Source of the DNA: Bacteroidia bacterium
GTDB lineage: Bacteria > Bacteroidota > Bacteroidia > Cytophagales > Flammeovirgaceae
Assembly: GCA_030425505.1 (NCBI GenBank)
Contig: JAUIAB010000001.1
Coordinates: 1 to 64,000, forward strand
Reading direction: 5' to 3'
DNA length: 64,000 bases
A model generated the notes under the pieces. The model was given only the letters and a program-made list of their open reading frames with translations. It made no database searches and had not been told where the DNA came from. Both the position numbers and the translations under genes were made by a program. Below are positions 1-7,848 of this stretch, in pieces. Each line of letters begins with the position of its first letter. Within the stretch, counting starts at the first letter, position 1.

Positions 1-13
1 CTCATGATAAATA

Positions 14-1177
14 ATGTATATTATTGGTAATCAGAGCTTTAATATACTAAATAATTATGAGTCCTCACCCTTTTTTCTCCATTATTTCTGCTCTTTTTTT
101 GTGCAAATTATTAATCGAACTCAGGTTGTAAATGTAGGAGAGAATTCTTTTGCAGTTGGTAGCCGTACAAAAGCTAGCAATATGTATAGTGCAGCATTTG
201 GTTTTGGTACATCAGCAACAGGTAAATCTTCAGTAGTATTTGGAGAGTACGGTAGAGTCAGTGGCTTACGCTCAGCTGGATTTGGTCATTCTGTGCAAGT
301 AAGCGGTGATAATGCTGCAGGATTTGGGGTGCACACGATAGCAGAGAGTTATGGAGAAGTTGTTGTAGGTACGTTTAATGTGACGAATGCAGAAGATAAT
401 AGCAATAGATTGTATAGCTCTAATAGTTGGGAGGAAAATGATCCCCTATTTGTAATAGGAAATGGTACCTCAAAAAGAGAACGATCCAATGCAGTAACAG
501 TACTAAAAAATGGAAGGGTAGGAATAGGGACTTATAGCCCAAAAAGTAAGCTAGATGTTTCTGGAAACGTAAGAGCAGTAAACTTTATAAATGTATCGGA
601 TAAAAGGTTTAAGAAATCAATAGAGACGTTGGGTAAAGAAGTAGAAGGTTTATCGAACTTACGAGGAGTAAGTTATGAGATGGAGAAAGATGTATCTGAA
701 GATGAAAGACGTCAGTATGGGTTTATCGCTCAAGAGCTAAGGGAGGTATACCCTGATCTAGTTCATGAAGATGATAATGGGTATTTGAGTGTAAACTATA
801 TAGGCTTGATTCCTTTACTTGTAGAAGCAAACAAGAAGACAGAGGCAAGATTAAAAGAATTGGAGCTAAAGTTAGCTACAAAGTCAAATGAAAGGAGTGG
901 TGATGCACTTAAAATCAAGTCCAAGCTATATCAAAACCGTCCTAACCCATTCACAGAATCGACCAAAATAGAATTTGAATTATCTTCTAAAGTAGAAAGT
1001 GCTATTCTTTACATCTATGACATGACGGGACAGCAGGTACGTTCGGAAGTTATTGAAGAAAGAGGGAAAAGCACTCTAACGATAGAGGGAAGAGAATTAA
1101 AGGCTGGAATGTATTTGTACAGCTTGATAGTAGATGGCGAAGAGGTAGATACGAAGCGTATGATATTAACCAGGTAG
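14..1177 (+). CDS. T9SS cargo protein with beta-roll head and Peptidase_S74 chaperone domain (5' end doubtful)
   Basis: This is a probable secreted surface protein. Residues about 40-120 are Gly/Ala/Ser-rich repeats with a period of roughly 14-16 residues (AAFGFGTSATG, SAGFGHSVQVSG), as in the beta-roll heads of trimeric adhesins. Residues 195-275 match the intramolecular chaperone of endosialidase (Peptidase_S74): SDKRFKK at 195, GFIAQEL at 236. A predicted helix follows. The last ~80 residues are a type A T9SS sorting domain (NRPNPF at 308, ending KRMILTR). T9SS cargo normally carries a signal peptide, but the first ~36 residues look neither like one nor like the repeats. The true start may lie left of the window, or the 5' end was replaced by recombination. 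The domain calls are solid; the start is not. Confidence 0.8.
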   Translation: MYIIGNQSFNILNNYESSPFFLHYFCSFFVQIINRTQVVNVGENSFAVGSRTKASNMYSAAFGFGTSATGKSSVVFGEYGRVSGLRSAGFGHSVQVSGDNAAGFGVHTIAESYGEVVVGTFNVTNAEDNSNRLYSSNSWEENDPLFVIGNGTSKRERSNAVTVLKNGRVGIGTYSPKSKLDVSGNVRAVNFINVSDKRFKKSIETLGKEVEGLSNLRGVSYEMEKDVSEDERRQYGFIAQELREVYPDLVHEDDNGYLSVNYIGLIPLLVEANKKTEARLKELELKLATKSNERSGDALKIKSKLYQNRPNPFTESTKIEFELSSKVESAILYIYDMTGQQVRSEVIEERGKSTLTIEGRELKAGMYLYSLIVDGEEVDTKRMILTR

Positions 1178-1210
1178 AAAACAATTTTTGGGTAATGTCA
1201 GATAATGAAG

Positions 1211-1237
1211 AGGTGGTCTACAAAACCACCTTTTTTT
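1211..1237 (+). terminator. Rho-independent terminator
   Basis: A 7-bp perfect stem AGGTGGT/ACCACCT (1211-1217 with 1225-1231) is followed by a run of seven T, 34 bases after the stop of the T9SS cargo gene. Confidence 0.85.
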
Positions 1238-1712
1238 ATATAATCAATTATAACCTAGAACGCAAAGGTCTTAGAAAACTCTTTCAAAGACGCACTCAGT
1301 ATTTGTGGAGAGTAGTCTATGATTTTCTCCAAATCTTCATCTAATGAAACTTGAAGCTTTCTAAGGTTTAAATGCTGGTTAATATCGTACTGTCAGAGTA
1401 CTTTTTTTTGAAAATCTCAACTTTATTCACATAGCAGCAGTGATCTGGATAAAAGGCATACAAAAAGTGAACATTTTTATCTATTTGGTATGATTTAGGA
1501 ATTTTCGATGATATATTGATAACATGTAATCCTAAAAGATAGAGTTTCTGGAAAGTGCTTATTTGGCGGGAGCAAAACTAGCTAATTGGGACTGGAAGGC
1601 ACTTGAAGTACTTCGAATGAACAGACCATGACTGGTTTAAAATTAAGGCAAACACCAAGCAATGATTAAGGTGTGTAGCAAATAAATTAGATTGTGCACA
1701 AATTTTAAAAGC
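1238..1712. other. Gene-free stretch before the FMN reductase
   Basis: About 475 bases hold no convincing gene. The strand + frame ending at the TGA at 1625-1627 reads FLESAYLAGAKLANWDWKAL, which looks protein-like. It has no start codon, and upstream codons are not conserved with anything I recognise, so it may be the tail of a lost gene. No promoter or RNA structure stood out. Confidence 0.4.
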
Positions 1713-2252
1713 ATGAAAAAAATCATAGTATTTGGAGCTAGCACTAGCAGATCTTCCATTAACAAAAAATTTGCTTCTTGGGCAGCTAGCCTCCTTAAAA
1801 GTGTACAGCTAGAAATACTAGATCTCAACGACTTTGAAATGCCTATATATAGCATAGATAGAGAAAGAGAGAATGGTATTCCTAAGCTAGCGCTCGATTT
1901 TAAAAACAAAATAAAAGAAGCAGATGCAATAATTATTTCACTTGCTGAGCATAATGGAAGCTACACCGCTGCTTTTAAAAATATTACAGATTGGGTTTCA
2001 AGAATTGAAAAGGGCACTTGGGCTGATAAACCAATTTTATTACTTTCTACATCTCCAGGGCAAAGAGGGGCTCAAGGAGTATTAAGTGCTGCAATTAATT
2101 CATTTCCTTATCAGGGAGCTAAAATTATTGGAAGCTTTTCTCTTCCATCTTTCCATCAAAACTTTAATGAAGACAAGGGAATTATTGATTCCAATCTGAA
2201 AACTCAATTAAAAGAACAACTAAAAAAACTAGAAATAGAATTAACGATATAG
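1713..2252 (+). CDS. NAD(P)H-dependent FMN reductase family protein
   Basis: This 179-residue flavodoxin-fold protein of the NADPH-dependent FMN reductase family would use NAD(P)H to reduce FMN or small quinone/azo substrates in the cytoplasm. The FMN phosphate loop is visible as GASTSRSSIN (residues 8-17). The second flavin motif is EHNGSYTAAFKN, corresponding to the P-E-Y-N-G loop of the family. A longer frame opens at a TTG at 1692, but the ATG at 1713 begins exactly at the first beta strand (MKKIIVFGAS), so I chose it. It is followed by a thioesterase 74 bases downstream. The physiological substrate is not predictable. Confidence 0.88.
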   Translation: MKKIIVFGASTSRSSINKKFASWAASLLKSVQLEILDLNDFEMPIYSIDRERENGIPKLALDFKNKIKEADAIIISLAEHNGSYTAAFKNITDWVSRIEKGTWADKPILLLSTSPGQRGAQGVLSAAINSFPYQGAKIIGSFSLPSFHQNFNEDKGIIDSNLKTQLKEQLKKLEIELTI

Positions 2253-2300
2253 TTTGTTTGACTTCATTTCTTTTTAAAAACCTCTTATTGTCTTTTTACC

Positions 2301-2308
2301 TACTTTTG
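2301..2308 (+). promoter_or_regulatory. Candidate Bacteroidota -7 element (TAnnTTTG)
   Basis: TACTTTTG fits the Bacteroidota sigma-A -7 consensus TAnnTTTG and ends 18 bases before the ATG of the thioesterase. No good -33 TTTG is present at the usual distance, so this is tentative. Confidence 0.4.
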
Positions 2309-2326
2309 ACTTATATCCAATAATCC

Positions 2327-2770
2327 ATGAAAAAATTTGAAAAAACAATAGAAGTACGATGGGCTGATGTTGACCAAAATAGACACGTTAGACACTCCGC
2401 CTATTACGACTATGGAGCACATGTTAGAATAAAATTCATAACAGAAGCAGGATATGGTTCAGCTCAATTGAGCCAGTTAAAAATTGGACCTGTACTTTTC
2501 AAAGAGGAATGCTCTTTTATCAAAGAAATAAGACCTGATGATACTATTCGAGTAAATGTACTAAAAGAAGGTATTTCTGAAGACGGATCTCGCTGGAAAC
2601 TGCATCACGAAATATTCAACCAAAATGATGAAAAAGTAGCTCATATCACTATAAAAGGAGCTTGGATTGATATGGAAAAAAGGAAGCTAACAGTTCCTCC
2701 AAAAGAATTAGCTAGAGCATTTCAAGAGTTACCTGACGGAGAAGATTACGTCTACAAAAAGAAGAGTTAG
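2327..2770 (+). CDS. Acyl-CoA thioesterase, 4HBT hot-dog family
   Basis: A 147-residue single hot-dog domain of the 4-hydroxybenzoyl-CoA thioesterase type, hydrolysing acyl-CoA or acyl-ACP thioesters in the cytoplasm. The family motif near the N-terminus is intact: DQNRH gives D16, N18 and H20, followed by the helix HSAYYDYGAHVR. Length is normal. Immediately after the stop lies the remnant of an M23 peptidase. The chain-length preference is unknown. Confidence 0.85.
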   Translation: MKKFEKTIEVRWADVDQNRHVRHSAYYDYGAHVRIKFITEAGYGSAQLSQLKIGPVLFKEECSFIKEIRPDDTIRVNVLKEGISEDGSRWKLHHEIFNQNDEKVAHITIKGAWIDMEKRKLTVPPKELARAFQELPDGEDYVYKKKS

Positions 2771-2778
2771 CCAAATAA

Positions 2779-3159
2779 TTATTCTGCTATAGTTCTAAAT
2801 ATTGCTATTTCCTTGGTCATGTTAGAAAAGACCCTTTCTCAAAAAATATAGTAACACATGGGGGCGTAGATATCGTTGCTAAAACGGGAACTCCTATATT
2901 AGCTACTGGAGCAGGAAAAGTTATCAAAGCAGAAAATAGTGGGAAATGGGGAAACTTAGTAATCATAGATCATGGAGATGACTTTCAGACATGGTATGCT
3001 CACATGAATGATATAAATATAAAAGAAGGAAGCATAGTGAATATTGGGGAAACCATTGGGCATGTTGGCAACACAGGAAGGTCTACTGCACCCCACTTAC
3101 ACTATGAAGTTAGAATATATGGAAAAAGAGTAAACCCTGAAAATTATTTCGGAAAGTAG
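2779..3159 (+). pseudogene. 5'-truncated M23 (LytM-type) metallopeptidase remnant
   Basis: The frame is open from 2779 to the TAG at 3157-3159 and encodes the catalytic core of an M23 peptidoglycan endopeptidase. The zinc-site motifs are intact: HGGVD (first His and Asp), AHMND, and the closing HLHYEV. Upstream the frame meets a TAA at 2776, and there is no ATG, GTG or TTG before the catalytic core, so the N-terminal half and its signal peptide are gone. The frame begins only 9 bases after the thioesterase stop, which suggests a deletion fused the two loci. I treat it as a non-expressed remnant. Confidence 0.8.
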
Positions 3160-3258
3160 TTAGTAATAGCTAGAACTTAAAGCTTTCTTTAGCTAATACC
3201 AATTTGATTATGGTGATGTGCAAATAGTAATCAGTTTTGGGAAAAATAATATAAACTA

Positions 3259-3371
3259 GGGCACTCTTGCACAAAGCCCGTCCCGGTGCGGCAAGCCTGC
3301 TTCTCTACAAATCCATATCGGTCTTGCCGTTCACCTCTTTCCTACGAGTGCTTTTTAGCCTAGAGGCATGA
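3259..3371 (+). repeat. Structured ~114-bp repeat, copy A
   Basis: One of three related copies in the window (others at 51175-51288 minus and 57114-57227 plus). It is GC-rich against AT-rich surroundings. Outer stem GCACTC (3261-3266) pairs with GAGTGC (3346-3351); inner stem CGGCAAG (3289-3295) pairs with CTTGCCG (3323-3329). A third small hairpin at the end closes on GGCATGA (3365-3371). Stem sequences differ between copies but stay paired. It lies between the M23 remnant and the permease gene. Confidence 0.8.
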
Positions 3372-3479
3372 TTACTAAACACGTTTCTTTATATTATTGT
3401 ATAAGTAATTGATAATCAATTAAATAAATATTTTTTACTCCCTTTTTCATGCAAAAGTCTTAGGAATACAAAGTATTTT

Positions 3480-3530
3480 GCATAGCTAAACACGGTATTA
3501 CCGACCCCTCAGGAGTATTTCCCATAATGG
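3480..3530 (+). repeat. 51-bp repeat, copy 1 (protein-like)
   Basis: This stretch aligns without gaps to 18643-18693, with 38 of 51 bases identical. In the shared frame both encode C-(I/Y)-AKHGI-(T/S)-D-(P/S)-SG, and several differences are silent, suggesting both derive from a former coding sequence. No complete reading frame remains here. Confidence 0.5.
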
Positions 3531-3560
3531 TTTTTAGGATACGTATCTCCATAGGTATCG

Positions 3561-4877
3561 CTATACACTTTGTTGGGCACTTGTTTTCTTCTTTGAATAA
3601 AAAAAGGCTCCTATTCCAAGTAAAATGTAAATGATTATTATATAAATAAATTGCTCTTTGTTTTCGGTGAATTCAAAATATATTATTAGCAAACCTGCGA
3701 GTAACAATCCTACGAATGAAGCAGCAGTTATTATTAGAGATGAATTTGTTTCAATACGTTTTTTGTAATTGGTATAAGCCATTAACATTGAAACAATAAT
3801 AAAGGTGATACTTCCAAATTCTAAGATGACTTGTAAACCCCCAGTAGCCAATAATATAAAAGCAAAAACACTCATTGTTATTATAGCTCTGCTTGGAATA
3901 TAAGTTTTAATCTTTTGGCCTAATATCTTTGGAAAGTAACCGTCATTGGCGATTACTGCCATTAGACGGGATGCACCAAAAAGAGTTCCGCTTATTGCAC
4001 TTGAAGTAGCTAATAATGCTCCAAAGATTACAATAAACTGCCCAAATTGTCCTAAGTAGGTTTTAGCACCAGCAGCTAAGGCGTATTCTTTATCTGCAAT
4101 AATCGTTTCCTTTGGAATGGCAGATAGTGCAGCAATTGAAAGAATTATATAAAGCAAAGTTGCAATCGCAATTGATGAATAAATTGCTCTGGGAATATTT
4201 TTTTGTGGACTGTCCATTTCATTGTAAGCATGAATAACCAATTGAAATCCTTCATAGGCTACAAAAGTTATGGCTGATACAATTAATATTTGAGTGAATG
4301 TGGTCTGATTTTCAAATACGGGAATTAGATTTTGAATATCTCCCTTTCCAGCTAGCAAACCAGATATGAACAACAAAATCACAATTTTTGAATAGACTAA
4401 TATATCTTCCAGTTTGCCCATTCCTTTTACGCTAACTAGATTGATTATCGCAAAAAAGGAAATAATAAGTCCCGCAATTATTTTTTGCCAGACTGGATGA
4501 TTTAGGACCTCAACTTGACTACAGAAATAGGATGCGAAAGTAAACGCATACAAAGCTAAGGTGCTGATGTATCCAAAAACAATTAGCCACCCGATTACGG
4601 ATGAAGCGCGTTCACTATTTGGAAAAGTTTTTTTGAAAAATGAATACGTAGCACCTTCGTCTTTATAAAGCAGTGCCAGCTTTACATAAGAATAAGCTGC
4701 ACACAATGCTAGAACGCCTCCAATCAGGATTGCGTATGGTGTTGCGTTACCTATATTTTCTGTAGCTATACCTAAAATTGAGAAAATGCCTCCACCAACC
4801 ATTCCGCCCAAGGCAATCGCAATTAACTCCCCCAATCCAAGCTCCTTCCTTCTTTGTCGTATGAGTTTATTCATCAT
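3561..4877 (-). CDS. APC-superfamily amino acid/polyamine permease
   Basis: A 438-residue integral membrane protein with about 12 hydrophobic segments, of the amino acid-polyamine-organocation (APC) superfamily. The first helix carries the substrate-binding signature GGMVGGGIFSILG (residues 24-36), the unwound TM1 of this fold. It would import an amino acid or related solute with protons or by exchange. Its ATG at 4877 overlaps the TGA of the upstream DUF2254 gene (ATGA), so the two are almost certainly co-translated. The last codons (SAQQSV) and stop fall within a sequence resembling the arm of the palindrome at 18988-19102. The substrate is unknown. Confidence 0.88.
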   Translation of the reverse strand: MMNKLIRQRRKELGLGELIAIALGGMVGGGIFSILGIATENIGNATPYAILIGGVLALCAAYSYVKLALLYKDEGATYSFFKKTFPNSERASSVIGWLIVFGYISTLALYAFTFASYFCSQVEVLNHPVWQKIIAGLIISFFAIINLVSVKGMGKLEDILVYSKIVILLFISGLLAGKGDIQNLIPVFENQTTFTQILIVSAITFVAYEGFQLVIHAYNEMDSPQKNIPRAIYSSIAIATLLYIILSIAALSAIPKETIIADKEYALAAGAKTYLGQFGQFIVIFGALLATSSAISGTLFGASRLMAVIANDGYFPKILGQKIKTYIPSRAIITMSVFAFILLATGGLQVILEFGSITFIIVSMLMAYTNYKKRIETNSSLIITAASFVGLLLAGLLIIYFEFTENKEQFIYIIIIYILLGIGAFFYSKKKTSAQQSV

Positions 4878-6184
4878 TTCTTTAATATCTTATCTGATCT
4901 CTCTATAAGGTCTTGCAGATCTTTTTCTTCCCTTATGGTTTCTTTTCCTTGCCGGCAAACCATTTCAGCATGTTTGATTACTGCTTTTTTATGGCTTTCC
5001 ACACTTACTATATTTAATATAGTTTTTAGTGCTTCCATCAATCTGATAATTACTGCGGTACTTCCGCCTGAAAATTGTCTGATTTGATTAAATGCTCCAT
5101 CCAACACTCCCTCGAAAGCCAGCACATTAGCAATAACCCGTAGCTTAGCATCTTTGTCAACCCGATATTTTGAGGGGAATTTAGCCTGTGATAAATAGCA
5201 AAGTGTGGCAGTTAAGTTGTCGACGCAAGCAATAGCCGTGTAGGGGTCATTTACTCCCGGAGAAAGAGCCCGAACTGCAATTTCTACCATTTGATGGATA
5301 GAATATTCCAAATCCTGCTGGGATGTCTTCGTCTTACCAAAAATGAATTGTTTCAGAATATTTTCTAAAAATTCATCTTCCAACTCTTTTTTTGAATATA
5401 GTACAGCGATTTCCTCACCTTCAACTAGAAAATTACCTGGTCTATGATTTAATTTTATAATAGTATCGTTTTCGGTTACTATTTCCATCAACGTCTCACT
5501 GTCTAAGTATTGAAAATAACCAGATTTAGAAGATTTGACTGAAGTCTTCTTGCTGTATGCTGAAAAAGCATCCTCTTCGTCAAAAGCTGTTTCATCTTTC
5601 AATTCGTCCCCCATTTTTTCCGGAAAAAGAGACTTTACTTTCTTTGCTATTAAGTCTGAGATGTTTGAAATAACCGTATCAGCCTGAATGCTTACAGCAA
5701 TTCGATGGATGAAAATTATGAGTAAGATTATATTCACTATCGCAGCAAAAATTGCAACCAAAATTGAAATGGATGGGATAAAATTATAGCTGTCATTGTC
5801 TTTAATGGCATTTAATACGAGCAAGCAATACAAATACGTAGAAATATAAGAACCCAATACGACCTGATTGAGCCTCACGTACATAAAGTTTTTAATTAGT
5901 CTAGGTCCAAACTGGGATGAGGCTAACGTCAGGGTTACAAGTGTAACAGAAAAAACAGTCCCCGCCACCCCAATCATAGCACCAGATATGGTAGCTAGAA
6001 TGCTTCGCGCAGAAGCAGCACTATTAACAAAAAATAATCTTAGCCAGCCATCATGAGATAGGTTAGTATAGCTATCAATAGTAACTAGACCAATTGATAA
6101 TACAATCGAAAGCCCGATAATCAGCACAGGAACGAACCAAAAACTGGCGAGTAATTCCTTCCAAAAGAAAATGAGTTTTTTCAT
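4874..6184 (-). CDS. DUF2254 predicted membrane protein
   Basis: A 436-residue protein of the DUF2254 family. The first ~170 residues contain four hydrophobic segments, including the conserved stretch FSVTLVTLTLASSQFGPRL. The rest is a soluble domain with the family's conserved EIAVRALSPGVNDPYTA motif. No function has been established for the family that I can name. The gene overlaps the permease by 4 bases and is the first gene of a two-gene operon, so it may support that transporter or simply share regulation. Confidence 0.85.
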   Translation of the reverse strand: MKKLIFFWKELLASFWFVPVLIIGLSIVLSIGLVTIDSYTNLSHDGWLRLFFVNSAASARSILATISGAMIGVAGTVFSVTLVTLTLASSQFGPRLIKNFMYVRLNQVVLGSYISTYLYCLLVLNAIKDNDSYNFIPSISILVAIFAAIVNIILLIIFIHRIAVSIQADTVISNISDLIAKKVKSLFPEKMGDELKDETAFDEEDAFSAYSKKTSVKSSKSGYFQYLDSETLMEIVTENDTIIKLNHRPGNFLVEGEEIAVLYSKKELEDEFLENILKQFIFGKTKTSQQDLEYSIHQMVEIAVRALSPGVNDPYTAIACVDNLTATLCYLSQAKFPSKYRVDKDAKLRVIANVLAFEGVLDGAFNQIRQFSGGSTAVIIRLMEALKTILNIVSVESHKKAVIKHAEMVCRQGKETIREEKDLQDLIERSDKILKK

Positions 6185-6340
6185 ACTAATGCAATAGAGT
6201 GACTAAGCTCTGCCCTGCAGACCGAAAAGAATTTTGATATTCATGTCGGTTGTTATAGCCCGCCTTATGGTCATTTCATGTATTTAAAGTTAAACATTAA
6301 TAGTATTTCTTTCTCGTAAAGCTTTTAGAATTACTCTATT

Positions 6341-7254
6341 TTAAAATGTGTAGTTATTTTCATCATTGGCTACAACGTTGAGTATATGAAAAGTAGCGGA
6401 GTTTGAAACACTTCCCTTTAGGTTTACCACTGTGTGTTGGGTAGACATACGCTGCTGGCAAGTTTTGGCTTGTGCGGCTGCTTTGCGATGGTAGTCGTTT
6501 ATTTTCATGGGATTTTGTCGTTCTGCTTGTAGCTCGGCAAAATCCAGATACATGGTAACGATTCGATTGAGGTCTTTTAATTCCTTTTCGCTGAGATAGT
6601 TTTTGGCTACGGATACATCCGTTTTCAATACTTTGCCTGTAGGAGCATTTTTCCATGTGGTTAAACCCATATTGGGTTTGTCTGCATTAGCTCTTTGTTT
6701 GATGATTTCCGCTGCTGTATTTCCTGTAATTGCCCAATGCAGTTTATTTTGAACGGTCTTATAAAAAGTTTGAGTGATTTCTTCTTTTGGGTCGTAATTG
6801 ATGCTACATTGAGCGTAGACGTCGGTGATTTTTTGGTAAAAGCGTCTTTCGCTGGCACGTATCTCACGGATACGCTCCAGTAACTCATCAAAATAGTCTT
6901 TGCCGAAAATGGCGTTTCCTTGCTTGAGCCGTTCATCATCCATCGCAAAACCTTTGATGATGTACTCACGAAGGGTTTTGGTTGCCCAAATACGGAACTG
7001 CGTACCTTGCTGAGATTTCACTCGATACCCAACAGAAATAATGACATCCAAATTGTAAAATGAAGTGTTGTATTCTTTGCCATCATCGGCAGTTGTTCGT
7101 CTAATTCTCCCTCTTCAAATACGTTATTGATATGCTCACTAATGGTCGATTTTGCTTTTCCAAATAGCTCTTGCATGGCTTTTTGGGTGAGCCAAACCGT
7201 TTCGTCTTGTAATAGCACATCTACTTTTACCTCTCTACTTTGGGAGGTATACAA
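6341..7254 (-). pseudogene. RhuM-family gene, frameshifted and end-scrambled
   Basis: RhuM-family proteins have an N-terminal DNA-binding-like domain and unknown function. The N-terminal piece (7254-7018) has the signature DETVWLTQKAMQELFGKAKS and EEGELDE. The rest (from about 7090 down to 6341) continues in another frame with DVIISVGYRVKSQQGTQFR, YFDELLERIREIRASERRFY and TVQNKLHWAITGNTAAE. The frame break lies just after EEGELDE, where intact relatives have extra residues, so a small deletion caused it. The C-terminal ~45 residues do not look like the family, and no ATG precedes the N-terminal part (only a TTG at 7254). It is probably inactive. Confidence 0.82.
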
Positions 7255-7290
7255 AATGAATGAGGATTGATTGGGACTTAGTTCTTCCTT

Positions 7291-7342
7291 TGGTCTAAAC
7301 TATGATTTGAGCTGATTTTTTGATGGACTATGATTGATTTTT
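7291..7342 (+). repeat. Direct repeat R1 at the 3' end of the GxxExxY gene
   Basis: The sequence from about 7295 (TAAACTATGA...) matches 7738-7789 over ~48 bases with about 43 identities, including the shared block CTGATTTTTTGATGG. It encodes the last residues and stop codon of the GxxExxY protein. Confidence 0.75.
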
Positions 7343-7725
7343 CTTCCTGGCTTCATCACCCGTTTAAATTGTAAACTTCTGCTACCAAAGTTGATGAGCA
7401 AGCCAATATCCAAACCATAGGCTTCCAAGTAGTTGATCGCTTGAGCCAAATGAACATCTTCTAGTTGGATAACTGCTTTCAATTCTACCATGATTAATCC
7501 TTCCACAAAGAAATCGACCCTTCTTGTGCCAATCTGCTCTCCTTTGTAGTGAATTTCCATTTCGTGCTCTCTGGAAAAATCTAATCCCTGCAGAGCCATT
7601 TCTTGAGCCAATGCCCTTTGATAAATCACTTCTTGAAAGCCATTCCCCAGAATCCCATGTACCTCCATGGCACAGCCTATGATTTTGCCTGTTAAATCAG
7701 ATAAGGGATATTCTTTTTTAATCAT
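7300..7725 (-). CDS. GxxExxY protein (PD-(D/E)xK-like nuclease fold)
   Basis: A 141-residue protein of the GxxExxY family. The name motif is G29-F-Q-E32-V-I-Y35. A nuclease-like core follows, with D71 (RRVDFFVEG) and E81-L-K83, the PD-(D/E)xK arrangement. Its biological role is unestablished. It sits between a broken rhuM and hsdS on the same strand, bounded by near-identical direct repeats; the C-terminal residues NHSPSKNQLKS are encoded by the repeat itself. This suggests it behaves as an inserted cassette rather than a native part of the restriction operon. Confidence 0.85.
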   Translation of the reverse strand: MIKKEYPLSDLTGKIIGCAMEVHGILGNGFQEVIYQRALAQEMALQGLDFSREHEMEIHYKGEQIGTRRVDFFVEGLIMVELKAVIQLEDVHLAQAINYLEAYGLDIGLLINFGSRSLQFKRVMKPGRKINHSPSKNQLKS

Positions 7726-7737
7726 ATTTCCTTTTTG

Positions 7738-7789
7738 TTTAAACTATGAGTTGAGACTGATTTTTTGATGGGCTATGATTATTATTTCT
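7738..7789 (+). repeat. Direct repeat R2 upstream of the GxxExxY gene
   Basis: Second copy of the ~48-bp repeat R1 in the same orientation, just before the GxxExxY start codon. A shorter relative, TCATAGTTGAGACT at 7849-7862, forms the stop codon and last codons of hsdS, so the same motif recurs three times within 570 bases. Confidence 0.75.
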
Positions 7790-7848
7790 ATTCATGAATT
7801 TGATATTTGAAGGTGTAAGAAATCATAGTATTCATTTCATCATTAAAA

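Noticed and set aside
1556-1627. Protein-like frame ending in ALEVLRMNRP
   Set aside because: No start codon and no recognisable family; too short to call even as a pseudogene.
3259-3371. The ~114-bp repeat as an integron attC site
   Set aside because: Stems fit, but the ends lack the RYYYAAC and GTTRRRY boxes and copies are not next to cassettes in tandem.
6363-6656. 97-residue minus-strand frame
   Set aside because: It is a shadow of the RhuM-family coding sequence in another frame, with atypical composition.
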